Shown here: positions 26,690 to 35,585 of the stretch, one piece after another
Layout of the letters: each line of letters begins with the position of its first letter
Position numbering within the stretch: position 1 is the stretch's first letter
NCBI RefSeq assembly: GCF_900162685.1
Contig: NZ_LT727827.1
Span: 413,971 to 477,970 of the forward strand
Source of the DNA: Terribacillus halophilus
GTDB lineage: Bacteria > Bacillota > Bacilli > Bacillales > Amphibacillaceae
Length of the DNA stretch: 64,000 nucleotides
Reading direction: 5' to 3'
Translations under genes and position numbers: made by a program
The notes under the pieces: generated by a model
Database searches by the model: none
What the model saw: the letters and a program-made list of their open reading frames with translations, nothing else
Told to the model about the DNA's origin: nothing

Positions 26690-26917
26690 TTAATTCATCC
26701 TAAAAGCGAACGATAACTAGATCGGAGGAAGGCTAGGTTAGACCCCGCAATGTGTTTTTTGCACGAGGAGGATCACCAGCCGCCCGCAGGAAAGCGGAGT
26801 GTATTCCGAAGCGATGCTCTCATCTTCGTTTCCCACGCAAAAATCCAAACAACGCTGCTGTTGATTGCAGTATTGTTTGGATTTTTATATAGCTTAAACA
26901 GTTATGTCCCAGCCTCT
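26690..26917 (-). repeat. Dispersed structured intergenic element, copy 2
   Basis: About 228 bp, read on the minus strand. It starts 9 nt after the thiE stop with AGAGGCTGGGACATAACTG, then a hairpin (26839-26852 with 26873-26886 on the plus strand, inner CTGC/GCAG pairs), then TGGGAAACGAAGATGAGAGC with ATCGCTTCGGAATACACTCC. A GC-rich part unique to this copy follows (CAGCCGCCCG, GAGGAGGATCACC), and the end reads GATCTAGTTATCGTTCGC then TTTTAGGATGAATTAA. Compared with copy 1 the inner hairpin bases differ but still pair, so the structure is kept. Confidence 0.85.
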
Positions 26918-26926
26918 TCCAAATCT

Positions 26927-27550
26927 TCATAGCTTCAGCATATTTACTGTTTCTTGGATATTTGCTGCTTTCGTTAATACGGAGATAAAGGAAATACCAT
27001 CTGCTCCGGCTTCCCGCACAGCCTCCGCATTTTTGTGATTAATGCCGCCGATGGCTACAATTGGGAAATCGCCAAGCTGTTCTCGTATCCCTCGAAGTCC
27101 CGATAAGCCAATTGGACATTTGGCATCGATCTTCGTACGAGTTGCTGCAATCGGTCCAACACCGACATAATCAGCACCATCTTGGATTGCCTTATTGGCT
27201 TCTGCTGCATTTGCTGCACTCACTCCAATGATGAAATGTGCTGGACAGCGTTTCTTCACCTGCTGCATCGCTTCATCATCTTGTCCGATATGTACACCGT
27301 CTGCTCCGATAGCGATGGCCAGATCCACGTCATCATTCACAATGAAAGGGACACTGTATTCCCAGCATCTCTCCTGAAGTCGTTCGGCCAGCTGCCTTTT
27401 CTCCTGGCCGCTCAGTGCCTCTTTACCTTTTTCTCGAAACTGAAACATGGTGATACCCGCTTTCAGCGCCTGTTCCAATATCTCTTGTGGATTTTTATGC
27501 GGGCAGTTTTGAATACCCATAATAAAATATAGTGCTAATTTCTCTTTCAT
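26927..27550 (-). CDS. thiE: Thiamine phosphate synthase
   Basis: 207 residues, TIM barrel. It joins HMP-pyrophosphate and thiazole phosphate to thiamine phosphate. Visible: FQFREKGK, VNDDVDLAIAIGADGVHIGQ then D, IGVSAANAAEA, GADYVGVGPIAATRTK and VAIGGINHKNAEAV. It reads from its own upstream region: yckD on the opposite strand lies between it and the tenA-thiD-thiM operon, and no TPP aptamer is seen before it. It is thus probably outside riboswitch control. Confidence 0.95.
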   Translation of the reverse strand: MKEKLALYFIMGIQNCPHKNPQEILEQALKAGITMFQFREKGKEALSGQEKRQLAERLQERCWEYSVPFIVNDDVDLAIAIGADGVHIGQDDEAMQQVKKRCPAHFIIGVSAANAAEANKAIQDGADYVGVGPIAATRTKIDAKCPIGLSGLRGIREQLGDFPIVAIGGINHKNAEAVREAGADGISFISVLTKAANIQETVNMLKL

Positions 27551-27697
27551 TGTCTGCTCCTTTCTCCTCTCCCGCTATTCTTCTACGGCTCCTTGCATCG
27601 GACCTCCCAAATTAGGAAAAAGTGTGAAATACGGATACTACAACCCAAACTGCACAAAGTAAATGCAAGCTTTTTATTTTATAAGGAGATGATAAAG

Positions 27698-28021
27698 TTG
27701 AAATGGATAAAAGCTGGGGCAGTTGTTATCGCACTATGCTGCGGCTTGATTGTATGCAATCCCGCTGCATCTTTTGCTGCTGACAAAGCTGTGGCGGATG
27801 TGCTGACAGCTGAGCAGAAACAGGAAATAGCTTCATTACAGAAGGAAGCTTTAGAACAGGAAAAAGAGATCATCCAAAAGTACGTGGAATTTGGCGTTTT
27901 CTCCGAAAAGAAAGCCGACCAAATCATAAAGCATCTGGATGACCGCTTTGCACAGCTTGAAAAGGATGGCTTCGTTCCAAAGCCTCATCCGCATGGGCGT
28001 CCTCTCCAACCGAACAAGTAA
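27698..28021 (+). CDS. yckD: YckD-like secreted DUF2680 protein
   Basis: 107 residues starting with TTG at 27698. The AAGGAG site at 27683-27688 is 9 nt before this TTG, whereas the ATG at 27689 abuts it with no spacer. Signal peptide: MKWIKAGAVVIALCCGLIV, cleavage after ASFAA. The mature part is helical and charged (LTAEQKQEIASLQKEALEQE, GVFSEKKADQIIKHLDDR) and ends in a His/Pro tail (KPHPHGRPL). DUF2680 proteins have no known function. The gene splits the thiamine genes. Confidence 0.75.
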   Translation: MKWIKAGAVVIALCCGLIVCNPAASFAADKAVADVLTAEQKQEIASLQKEALEQEKEIIQKYVEFGVFSEKKADQIIKHLDDRFAQLEKDGFVPKPHPHGRPLQPNK

Positions 28022-28029
28022 TGCACTCT

Positions 28030-28058
28030 AATCAGCAGGAAATTCCTGCTGATTATTT
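28030..28058. terminator. Bidirectional terminator, yckD / thiM
   Basis: AATCAGCAGGAA (28030-28041) pairs with TTCCTGCTGATT (28043-28054), followed by ATTTTT on the plus strand. It lies between convergent genes. The tail on the minus strand is weak. Confidence 0.75.
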
Positions 28059-28847
28059 TTATGCCAGCTGTTTCACCTGTTCTAGAATACCCGCTTCATC
28101 CTGCAGCAAATACAGCTGATCTAAAAAGGCAACTTGGAAACTTCCGGGAGCTGTTGCTTGTTCGGCTGCTCTTTCAGACGCAATCCCATAGAAAGCAAGC
28201 GCCCCGATGCATGCTTCTACTACATTTTCCGCCGCGCCTGCACATGCTGCCACCACTGCGCCCAGCAAACAGCCAGAACCCGTGATTTTCGTTAACATGT
28301 GATGACCATTTGCTATGCTGAACGTCCGCTCTCCGTCAGAAAGAATATCTACTTCGCCTGTTGCAATTACAACTGCTTGCAACTCGTCAGCAATTCGCCG
28401 CACTAGATCATAGGAGATACCTTCCCTGTTTCCATCTACCCCTTTCACTTGGGCAGATGTTCCGCCCAGGACAGCGATTTCGCCTGCATTCCCTCGAATA
28501 ACTGTGACATCTACTTCTGCCAAGATACGGCGGGCTGTTTCGGTCCTGTAAGCTGTTGCTCCAACGCCGACAGGATCAAATATAACGGGGATGTTAAGTC
28601 TGTTCGCCTCTTTGCCAGCAAGAATCATTGCTTCTGCATCTGCTGCGGCAAGTGTGCCGATATTTAGTAAAAGCGCCTGTGCATGCTGTACCATTTGGGC
28701 AGCTTCTTCCTTGGCTGATGCCATCACCGGCGATGCACCGAGTGCTATCAAACCATTCGCCGTAAAGTTGATTACAACATTATTTGTAATACAGTGAATT
28801 AATGGATTTATTTCACGGACTTGTTTTATTACATCAGTATATGCCAT
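28059..28847 (-). CDS. thiM: Hydroxyethylthiazole kinase
   Basis: 262 residues. It phosphorylates the thiamine thiazole moiety for salvage. Ribokinase-like fold with NPLIHCITNNVVINFTANG at the N-terminus, PVMASAKEEA, DPVGVGATAYR and the anion hole GSGCLLGAVVAA. The ATG at 28847 (MAYTDVIKQV) has AGGAGA 9-10 nt upstream; an extension of 25 residues further in is not supported. It overlaps thiD by 14 nt and is the last gene of the riboswitch-controlled operon. Confidence 0.95.
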   Translation of the reverse strand: MAYTDVIKQVREINPLIHCITNNVVINFTANGLIALGASPVMASAKEEAAQMVQHAQALLLNIGTLAAADAEAMILAGKEANRLNIPVIFDPVGVGATAYRTETARRILAEVDVTVIRGNAGEIAVLGGTSAQVKGVDGNREGISYDLVRRIADELQAVVIATGEVDILSDGERTFSIANGHHMLTKITGSGCLLGAVVAACAGAAENVVEACIGALAFYGIASERAAEQATAPGSFQVAFLDQLYLLQDEAGILEQVKQLA

Positions 28848-29670
28848 TATGCAGTTTCTCCTGTACTGGTACGCTTTGCAGCCGGTAACCCCAATGGTTC
28901 GTCGGGCCGTTTCCGTTTCCAAGCTGCAGCGAATATTTGATAGCTGCTGTCACATAGTCTTTTCCGACTTGCACGGCTTCCTGCAAAGATTTTCCTTTTG
29001 CTAGCTCCGCCGTAATTGCTGCTGAATATGTACAGCCTGTTCCGTGCGTATGCTTTGTTGGAATGCGCTCCGCTTTATAAGAAGTGAAGCTTTCGCCATC
29101 ATACAGCCAATCCGCTGCTTCATGCCCTTCCATATGGCCGCCTTTTAGAAGAACAGCTTTTGCTCCAAACGCTTGAACAATCCTTTTGGCTGCTTGCTTC
29201 ATGCCAGCTTCATCCTCTATCGTCATACCAGTTAATTCTTCCGCTTCCGGCACGTTCGGGGTAATGAGAGATGCCAGAGGAACAAGATATGTCTTCAATG
29301 CATCTCTTGATTGCTCTCCCATTAGTGCATGCCCGCTTTTGGCATACATAACTGGATCCATCACATAAGCTGTTGCTGATCTTTCCAGCACGCTAGCTAT
29401 GACACGCATCATTTCTTCAGAGGTAATCATCCCGGTCTTTACTGCATTTGGTTCAATGTCGGAAAAAACCGATTCTAGCTGTTGTTCAATAAATGGTACA
29501 GGAATATGGTGAACTGCCTGCACACCTGTCGTATTTTGCGCAACGAGGGAGGTAACGACACTCATGCCGTATACCTCTCGCTCTTGAAATGTTTTTAAAT
29601 CTGCCTGTATCCCCGCACCGCCTGATGGATCCGTTCCAGCTATCGTTAATGCACTTTTCACTTTAGACAT
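28834..29670 (-). CDS. thiD: Hydroxymethylpyrimidine/phosphomethylpyrimidine kinase
   Basis: 278 residues, ribokinase family. It phosphorylates HMP twice to HMP-pyrophosphate. ALTIAGTDPSGGAGIQADLK is the substrate loop, and HGTGCTYSAAITAELAKG the anion hole with the Cys typical of true ThiD. AAGGAG precedes the ATG. It overlaps tenA by 8 nt, giving tight coupling. Confidence 0.96.
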   Translation of the reverse strand: MSKVKSALTIAGTDPSGGAGIQADLKTFQEREVYGMSVVTSLVAQNTTGVQAVHHIPVPFIEQQLESVFSDIEPNAVKTGMITSEEMMRVIASVLERSATAYVMDPVMYAKSGHALMGEQSRDALKTYLVPLASLITPNVPEAEELTGMTIEDEAGMKQAAKRIVQAFGAKAVLLKGGHMEGHEAADWLYDGESFTSYKAERIPTKHTHGTGCTYSAAITAELAKGKSLQEAVQVGKDYVTAAIKYSLQLGNGNGPTNHWGYRLQSVPVQEKLHNGIY

Positions 29671-30361
29671 GAATGGCTCCTTTCTTGAGCGGTACCATCC
29701 AGTCTTGTTCCGTAGTGGCCATTTCCCAAAAACTATGCTCCAACATACAGCTCTTCAAGAATGCTTTCCGCGCGCGTTCCTTGGCAGCCGAACCGGCCAT
29801 TTCAGCCCATTTATCCAATCGTTTGCAAAGTTCGGCTGTCACATCTGGCATTCCATCTTCTTTATTTGCATAAAACATGATCCACTCTAAAAATGGATTA
29901 GATTGATCTGGCGCCTTTGTTTCAATAATATGAGCTGCCAGTGCCTGATACGTCCATGGACAAGGTAAAAGCGCAGCCATCAATTCTCCCATATCTCCTT
30001 GTACAGCGCTGTTCATCATATGCGAAATATAGTGATCGGCTGCAGGAGGCGGTGTCATCTTCTGCAAGTCCTCATATTGCACGCCTGCCACTTTACAAAA
30101 GACATTGTGCGGATGAATCTCACTGTGCAAGACAAAGTGAATTTGAGATTGAAAGAACGCCATTTCTTCTCTTGTCTCACATTTGCTGACTGCCAAGCCA
30201 TAGATTCTTGCAAATGCAGTCAAGTACTCATAATCCGCTTTCACGTAATGAATTAACGCCTCACGCGGCACCTGTCCATTCGCCACCCCTTTAACAAAAG
30301 GATGCTGATAAATCGCTTCGAAAATCGGGTTTGCTTCTTCTCTCAACTGTGCAGTAAACAT
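29663..30361 (-). CDS. tenA: Aminopyrimidine aminohydrolase (thiaminase II)
   Basis: 232 residues, all-helical TenA family. It hydrolyses formylaminopyrimidine breakdown products of thiamine to recover HMP. The nucleophile is Cys134 in LLPCPWTYQALA; KADYEYLTAF, HNVFCKVAG and the late Glu in SFWEMA are also in place. AAGGAGGAG stands 5 nt before the ATG. First gene after the TPP riboswitch: salvage of HMP (TenA), its phosphorylation (ThiD), and of thiazole (ThiM). Confidence 0.94.
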   Translation of the reverse strand: MFTAQLREEANPIFEAIYQHPFVKGVANGQVPREALIHYVKADYEYLTAFARIYGLAVSKCETREEMAFFQSQIHFVLHSEIHPHNVFCKVAGVQYEDLQKMTPPPAADHYISHMMNSAVQGDMGELMAALLPCPWTYQALAAHIIETKAPDQSNPFLEWIMFYANKEDGMPDVTAELCKRLDKWAEMAGSAAKERARKAFLKSCMLEHSFWEMATTEQDWMVPLKKGAIHV

Positions 30362-30421
30362 ATATTTCTCCTCCTTAATTGGAGAAAGTCCTGTTTCGGG
30401 TGATTGGCGCCGGAACTATAC

Positions 30422-30451
30422 AAAAAAGCCGCTCCAGAAGTATGGAGCGAC
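30422..30451 (-). terminator. TPP riboswitch terminator
   Basis: On the minus strand CGCTCCA / TGGAGCG (30430-30449) is followed by TTTTTT (30422-30427), between the TPP aptamer and tenA. It is the expression platform. Confidence 0.85.
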
Positions 30452-30495
30452 TCGTTTACATTGTAATAGTATGTAAGATACACGAATCCGGCTCC

Positions 30496-30577
30496 ACTTC
30501 CCTACGCTGGTTTTAACCAGATCAGGTTCAAAGGGATTAAGATTACTCTTATCTCAGCCTAACGGCACCCCTAGTGG
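30496..30577 (-). ncRNA. TPP riboswitch (THI element)
   Basis: The minus-strand aptamer has ACTAGGGGTGCC, GGCTGAGATAAGA (the pyrimidine-sensing T-loop), CCCTTTGAACCTGATCTGG and the closing AGCGTAGGGAAGT. All the conserved THI-box segments are present in order. With the terminator downstream it should switch off tenA-thiD-thiM when TPP is plentiful. Confidence 0.96.
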
Positions 30578-30642
30578 ACTTCCTCGAAATTCAGTTGTCT
30601 CCTTTACTATCACACGCATGGATGAGATTGTCAACGGATCTA

Positions 30643-31671
30643 TCAGGTAAAATACTCAATTCGTGACTGCGGAAACATTTTATAAATATTACTGCCTATC
30701 ACGTCTTTGATTTCTTCTTGCTCTTCATTTTGATACACATACTTTCCAATACCATAACGGCCCCACTTGTACTTCCGCTTATTTTCATCCAGCTCAAGCT
30801 TCGACATCGGATAGTTCTTCTGAATAACACGTTTCGCCGGCTTCGTAAAACGATGCTGAATCAATTCAAAGGTCAGGTTCTTTTTGGCATGAGCAGGAAG
30901 AGCTGCTTCGAGATGCTCCAGCATCTCCGGATATCCTTGCTGCCAGCCTTCATGCAGATAAATTGGCGCTACAATAAAACCTAACGGATATCCAGCTTCG
31001 GCTACCTTTACAGCTGCCTCTATTCGATCCTTCAAGCGGGAAGTACCTGGTTCAAAGTACTTGATAACATAATCGTCATTAATACTGAAACGGAATCTTG
31101 TTCGGCCTTTGTGATCTGCATCAAGCAAGTGATCGACGTGCGCAAATTTTGTTACAAAGCGCAGCTGGCCATGCTCCGAGCGGCCAAAGTATTCGATTGC
31201 ATGCTTGAGTGTATGCGTCAGATGATCAATACCAACGATATCTGAGGTACAAGAAGCTTCAAAACGTGTTTCCTCCGGCGCTCTTTCCTTCATATACTGC
31301 TCAGCGGCATCAAATATCTCATCTGTGTTTACATACGTGCGAATATACGGTTTAGATCCCATCGTAGTCTGCAGATAACAATAATGACAATGTCCCATAC
31401 AGCCTGTCGCAAATGGAATTGCATACTCTGCCGATGGTTTGGATGTATCGAATTTCAATGTTTTCCGCACACCAACGACTAATGTTGATTTTGCTGTACG
31501 ATATTTTTGGAAGTCATTATCCCCGGGCAGGTTACGAACCTGATTATGGGAAGTCGTTTCACGAATTTCCACTCCCATATCTTTGAACTTGTCTCGCAGC
31601 TGCACACCTAGCGGATATTCCAACGCTCTCGGTTCAATATAAACAAGCTGCGGTACAAATGGCTTAACCAT
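30643..31671 (-). CDS. splB: Spore photoproduct lyase
   Basis: 342 residues, same length as B. subtilis SplB. Radical-SAM enzyme that reverts the thymine spore photoproduct during germination. The cluster motif is CMGHCHYCY with Cys91, Cys95, Cys98 and the tyrosines 97/99; the H-donor Cys141 lies in EASCTSDIVG. Numbering fits the start at 31671 (MVKPFVPQ), which has GAAGGTGG 6 nt upstream; a 27-residue extension is rejected. It overlaps splA by 8 nt. This gene shows that the host forms endospores. Confidence 0.97.
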   Translation of the reverse strand: MVKPFVPQLVYIEPRALEYPLGVQLRDKFKDMGVEIRETTSHNQVRNLPGDNDFQKYRTAKSTLVVGVRKTLKFDTSKPSAEYAIPFATGCMGHCHYCYLQTTMGSKPYIRTYVNTDEIFDAAEQYMKERAPEETRFEASCTSDIVGIDHLTHTLKHAIEYFGRSEHGQLRFVTKFAHVDHLLDADHKGRTRFRFSINDDYVIKYFEPGTSRLKDRIEAAVKVAEAGYPLGFIVAPIYLHEGWQQGYPEMLEHLEAALPAHAKKNLTFELIQHRFTKPAKRVIQKNYPMSKLELDENKRKYKWGRYGIGKYVYQNEEQEEIKDVIGSNIYKMFPQSRIEYFT

Positions 31672-31909
31672 AATAACCACCTTCGGACAAACCGAAAGCA
31701 GACACGTACGCTTCTTCCGCTTCACCAAGATCTTGATAGACCGCCACTTCATCAGTTAGCGGATAGTACGTTTCATAAACAAACAAAGCCAGTTCACCAG
31801 GTTTCTCTGGGTTATGAACAACCGCTGCTTCCTGTATATTGGCAACTCCCTGTGCATGGGGATTGCGAATGATCACATATACAACCTCACCTGCTTGAAA
31901 AGTATCCAT
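31664..31909 (-). CDS. splA: SplA, regulator of the spl operon
   Basis: 81 residues starting MDTFQAGEVVYVIIRNPH at 31909 with AGGAGG 8 nt upstream. The core, NIQEAAVVHNPEKPGELA and YETYYPLTDEVAVY, matches SplA. In B. subtilis SplA is a negative effector of splB, transcribed in the forespore by sigG. No RNA-binding motif beyond the compact fold can be read from the sequence. It is upstream of splB with an overlap. Confidence 0.9.
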   Translation of the reverse strand: MDTFQAGEVVYVIIRNPHAQGVANIQEAAVVHNPEKPGELALFVYETYYPLTDEVAVYQDLGEAEEAYVSAFGLSEGGYYG

Positions 31910-32027
31910 TCCAATTGCCTCCTTTGTACATACTGCAACTAGTTTGTACACATTGGCTGCAAAACATGTAAAAAAATGAACCCTTTTCCAAGAAGTATTC
32001 GTCTACTTCATAGAGGAGGGTTCGAAG

Positions 32028-32099
32028 GTGAAAAGTTTGATAGCTGTTTTTTTATTGCTAATCCTATCTTTTATTAGTTACTACTTGCTAACCAATTAA
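32028..32099 (+). CDS. Small hydrophobic peptide (23 residues)
   Basis: A GTG start at 32028 with GGAGGG 7 nt upstream encodes MKSLIAVFLLLILSFISYYL plus LTN. One continuous membrane helix with a positive N-terminus. It lies between divergent splA and convergent MCP, and a small GAAGTA/TACTTC hairpin (31992-32009) precedes the site. Too short for standard annotation. I know of no named relative. The strong ribosome site is the main support. Confidence 0.45.
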   Translation: MKSLIAVFLLLILSFISYYLLTN

Positions 32100-32100
32100 T

Positions 32101-33813
32101 TTATATACGAAAACGAGCGATAGAAGTTTGCAATTCTTCCGCCAAGAATGCAAGCGAGCTGGAGGAAGCGGCAATCTCCTGCATGGCTGCCAGCTGCTCT
32201 TCTGTTGCTGCTGACACACTTTCTGTCGATGCTGCACCTTCTTGTGCTACCCCATTCACTTCAGCAAGTGAACGATCGACAGTTTCAGAACCACCTATTA
32301 ACCCTTTCAATGCTGCGCCCACTTCTTGGAAATCTTCCACTAGACTAGCTACTGCTGTCTCAATTTGCGTAAAGGAACGACCAGCTTGATCAACAACGCG
32401 TGTACCCGCTGTCACTTCATCGGCAGCATGCTGCATGAGGCCAATTGTTTTTGTCGTATCCTGCTGGATATAGCTTACAAGCGAAGCAATCTGAGCCGCT
32501 GCTCCGTTCGTCTCTTCTGCAAGTTTCCGCACTTCATCGGCGACTACCGCAAATCCTTTTCCGTGCTCTCCAGCACGAGCCGCCTCAATCGTAGCATTCA
32601 GTGCCAGCAGATTAGTTTGTGCGGAAATGTCTGTAATCACTCCTGTAATATCGCTAATCTCCTTAGAGCGCTTATTCAAGCTCTCAATCGATTCTGATAG
32701 ATTTTGTACATGAGATGTAATCGTATGCATTTGCTGATTTACATCTTTTATTGCACGGCCGCCCTCGACTGACAGCTCGGATGTTTTTTCTACTGCAGTT
32801 TCCACATTTTGCGAATTCATGACTATTTTATTCGTATGCTGTTTCATATCACTCATCGTTGCACCAGTTACCGTTAGCAGTTCCAGCTGCTGGCCTGAAC
32901 CTTCTGCTAGCTCCTGCATCGTCTTGGCAACATGCTCGGACGACGTACTGCTTTGCTCTGCACTCGCGCTTAATTCTTCCGAAGAGGCAGCTACTTGCTG
33001 CGATGTGTCATGAACCACGCGAATAATGGAACGCATCCCATCTGCCATCGTATTATATGACGCTGTTAGCTCTCCTATTTCATCCTTGGATTCATACGTA
33101 CCATTAGAAGTGAAATTACCTTCAGCAGCTTTCCCTAATAAATTCCGCAATTCATTTACAGGTGAAACGATGAGCCGTGCAATGAAAATCCCTGCTGCTA
33201 TTAATAGCAGCAAAGCAACTGCAATTGTTGCGCCTAGAATAATGGTAGCTAGTTGTACATCTTGCTTAGCCTGCTCATATGTTTGCTTGGCATTTTTTAT
33301 ATTTTGTTCTTGCAGCTGTTGTAATGCCTCATTCACACTTCTCCGATGAGGAATCTGTTCAGAAACGTACAGTTCATAGGCTTCTTCGTTTTTATTCTCT
33401 AACGCCAGCCGCAGCACCCGGTTTCTGACACTATTCAAATCACTGCGCTGCTGTTTGTACGTTTCAAACAGTTCTCTGCCTTTTGTTGATAAATCACTAT
33501 TCTCCAACTTGTCCATTTCTTCGTCTGCGTTGAGGATGGATGTTGTAAGCTTATTATTCAGTTCATCACTTCTAGTTTTATCTGATGCAAGCATGAGTTC
33601 TAACATATAAGCATCATTCGCCCTGTTGTACTCACTTATCTTGCCTACTGACAAATTCGGCAGCATCTTGTCTTTATACATTTCTTCTGTTTCTTGTGCC
33701 ATATCCCGTGTGGAAAGCAAGCCAACTGCACCTACAATCCCTAAAGCCACTGCACCGATTAGAATCAAGATAAGCAGTTTCATCTTGATTTTTACATTTC
33801 TAAGAACTTTCAT
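32101..33813 (-). CDS. Methyl-accepting chemotaxis protein
   Basis: 570 residues. First membrane helix 11-33, extracellular four-helix-bundle sensor (about 35-185), second helix about 190-213 ([20 protein letters not shown]), HAMP, then the cytoplasmic signalling bundle with the hairpin tip [20 protein letters not shown] and the downstream [17 protein letters not shown]. It relays ligand binding to CheA/CheW, which are not in the window. Ligand unknown; the sensor is of the 4HB_MCP kind. AAAGGGG lies before the ATG. Confidence 0.93.
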   Translation of the reverse strand: MKVLRNVKIKMKLLILILIGAVALGIVGAVGLLSTRDMAQETEEMYKDKMLPNLSVGKISEYNRANDAYMLELMLASDKTRSDELNNKLTTSILNADEEMDKLENSDLSTKGRELFETYKQQRSDLNSVRNRVLRLALENKNEEAYELYVSEQIPHRRSVNEALQQLQEQNIKNAKQTYEQAKQDVQLATIILGATIAVALLLLIAAGIFIARLIVSPVNELRNLLGKAAEGNFTSNGTYESKDEIGELTASYNTMADGMRSIIRVVHDTSQQVAASSEELSASAEQSSTSSEHVAKTMQELAEGSGQQLELLTVTGATMSDMKQHTNKIVMNSQNVETAVEKTSELSVEGGRAIKDVNQQMHTITSHVQNLSESIESLNKRSKEISDITGVITDISAQTNLLALNATIEAARAGEHGKGFAVVADEVRKLAEETNGAAAQIASLVSYIQQDTTKTIGLMQHAADEVTAGTRVVDQAGRSFTQIETAVASLVEDFQEVGAALKGLIGGSETVDRSLAEVNGVAQEGAASTESVSAATEEQLAAMQEIAASSSSLAFLAEELQTSIARFRI

Positions 33814-33935
33814 TTTCCGTATCCCCTTTGAGAATAGCTACTATACAGCCGCTACGGACCATATAATGACTATCCATATATCGGCCTGGTTGGTGAAAAA
33901 TAAAGCTTTTTTAAGAAAATGCAAAGATTTCCATG

Positions 33936-33982
33936 CATGAAAATAACCTATCACCAAGATAATCGTAATCCTTGGTAATAGG
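33936..33982 (-). terminator. Terminator of the EAL gene
   Basis: CCTATCACCAAG (33947-33958) pairs with CTTGGTAATAGG (33971-33982; one mismatch). The minus-strand tail is TTATTTTC, moderate. It starts 18 nt after the EAL stop. Confidence 0.6.
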
Positions 33983-34000
33983 CTGGATTTGAATTATGTA

Positions 34001-35032
34001 TTATCGACTAGGAAACAAGCCGCTTTCAGCTACTGTTTTTGGTCCTGGTTTCCCAATATAATAGCCTTGCGCTAAATCAATACCAATCTGCTTACAAAAA
34101 AGAAATTCCTCTACCCTTTCAATCCCTTCTGCCAGCACCTTTGTCCCTAACGCTTTGGCAACGGTAATGACCTGATGCAGAAATGCTTGCTTGTCTGCAT
34201 TTTGATCACAATAAGAAATATACGCTCGATCTATCTTTACTACATCGGGCTCCAATTCTTTGAACAATTCCAGTGTCGAATAGCCGGCTCCGACATCATC
34301 AAGTGCGACTTTCATTCCTTCTTGCTTGTATCGTTTAAAAATACGTTTTAAGCGTGCGACGTCATCAAGTTTCTCTGTCTCAACTACTTCAAAAACAAGA
34401 TCACGCGGATCTATATGATATCTTTCAACGGTTTGGAAAGTTTGTCTCAAACAGAAGTCGGGGTTATAAATGGTGGACGGAAGAAAGTTGATAAAGCTCT
34501 TTATCCCTTTTGCTATTCCTTCTTCTGCTCTTTTCTTTACTGCTGTCTGTCTCGCACGCTGATCCAGCATAGAAGTGAGCCCTGCTTCTGAAGCAAAAGT
34601 AAACAGCGCGGCAGGGGATACTTCCCGTTTATTCATTCGCAAAAGATGTTCATAACCGTATATTCTTTCATCCTCTATCGAAATAATGGGCTGTACATAA
34701 GAATGGAACGCCTCTTGATGGATAATCTCTGTAAATTGCGGATAAAGAACACGATGAAACAGCTCCTCAACAGATATCATGGGATATTGATGGGTCACTT
34801 TCTCAGCAACTGTACATACGGCACCGTTCATGTTATGGTGCCGCAGCGTAAGGAGCATTTGTTCCAGCTGCTGTAACGTAAAGTATTGAAAAATAGAATA
34901 TGTATCTGTTTGTTTGTGCGGATTTCCAATTGATAAGTTTTTATTTGTATCAGGCAGCTTCAGTAGCAATTCCCCAGCATGGGGGATATGCAGGACCGTC
35001 CCGCACATTGCGCACACATAGGATTGCTCCAT
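34001..35032 (-). CDS. EAL-domain cyclic-di-GMP phosphodiesterase
   Basis: 343 residues. The EAL domain (about 100-340) keeps most catalytic residues: YEHLLRMN in place of EALLR (the Glu is kept, Ala changed to His), Asn in SFINFLP, Glu in FEVVETE, the pair DDVGAGYS, Lys in DVVKID and Glu in LAEGIE, ending QGYYIGKP. It should hydrolyse c-di-GMP to pGpG. The N-terminus has a lone CAMC Cys pair and an unassigned helical part. Start overlaps the yjbQ stop by one base. The altered EHL motif leaves activity uncertain. Confidence 0.8.
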   Translation of the reverse strand: MEQSYVCAMCGTVLHIPHAGELLLKLPDTNKNLSIGNPHKQTDTYSIFQYFTLQQLEQMLLTLRHHNMNGAVCTVAEKVTHQYPMISVEELFHRVLYPQFTEIIHQEAFHSYVQPIISIEDERIYGYEHLLRMNKREVSPAALFTFASEAGLTSMLDQRARQTAVKKRAEEGIAKGIKSFINFLPSTIYNPDFCLRQTFQTVERYHIDPRDLVFEVVETEKLDDVARLKRIFKRYKQEGMKVALDDVGAGYSTLELFKELEPDVVKIDRAYISYCDQNADKQAFLHQVITVAKALGTKVLAEGIERVEEFLFCKQIGIDLAQGYYIGKPGPKTVAESGLFPSR

Positions 35033-35445
35033 TATGCTTCACTCTTTTCTGCTGCTATAACCTGTACAGCATATTTACGCATTCTAGGTCCATCAAATTC
35101 ACAGAAATAAATGCCTTGCCACGTACCGAGGACAAGCTTTCCTTCTGATATGGATACGGTTTGGGCATGCCCCACAGTACTTGTTTTTAGATGTGCTGCT
35201 GTATTCCCCTCCATATGCCGATCCTTAGGATGTTCCCAAGGGTACACCTCATCAAGCCGGCACAGAAAATCACGCTTCACATCTGGATCTGCATTCTCAT
35301 TGACAGTAATACCTGCTGTGGTATGCATAGAAGAGATATGCACGATCCCCTCCTTGATGCCAATAGATTGAATATAACGCTGAATAGAGTCCGTAATGTC
35401 GATTATCTCATCGTGATGCTTCGTTTCTAAAGGGAAAATGTTCAT
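35032..35445 (-). CDS. yjbQ: YjbQ/UPF0047 family protein
   Basis: 137 residues, starting [18 protein letters not shown] at 35445 with AGGAGG 6 nt upstream. Conserved [20 protein letters not shown] and the metal-site His in [20 protein letters not shown], then [11 protein letters not shown], define the family, which has been described as a secondary thiamine-phosphate synthase in E. coli. Its biological role is not settled. It is coupled to the EAL gene downstream by a one-base TAATG overlap. Confidence 0.85.
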   Translation of the reverse strand: MNIFPLETKHHDEIIDITDSIQRYIQSIGIKEGIVHISSMHTTAGITVNENADPDVKRDFLCRLDEVYPWEHPKDRHMEGNTAAHLKTSTVGHAQTVSISEGKLVLGTWQGIYFCEFDGPRMRKYAVQVIAAEKSEA

Positions 35446-35553
35446 AGCTCTACCTCCTAATCTATCTATATACCCAAATTTATTCGACATTCTTCTACAA
35501 AATCCTTCTTTAACTAAAAAAAGTGTTTTTTGCTTTTACAGTGGTGTAACCAT

Positions 35554-35584
35554 AAGAAAAAGCAGTCCGCATTTGCAGACTGCT
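35554..35584 (-). terminator. Terminator of the flavodoxin gene
   Basis: On the minus strand AGCAGTC / GACTGCT (35578-35584, 35561-35567) with a short extra GCA/TGC pairing is followed by TTTTTC. It lies directly after the stop codon. Confidence 0.75.
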
Positions 35585-35585
35585 C

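Noticed and set aside
27551-27697. Possible TPP riboswitch before thiE
   Set aside because: None of the conserved THI-box segments (CTGAGA, CCTGATCTGG) are found there on either strand.
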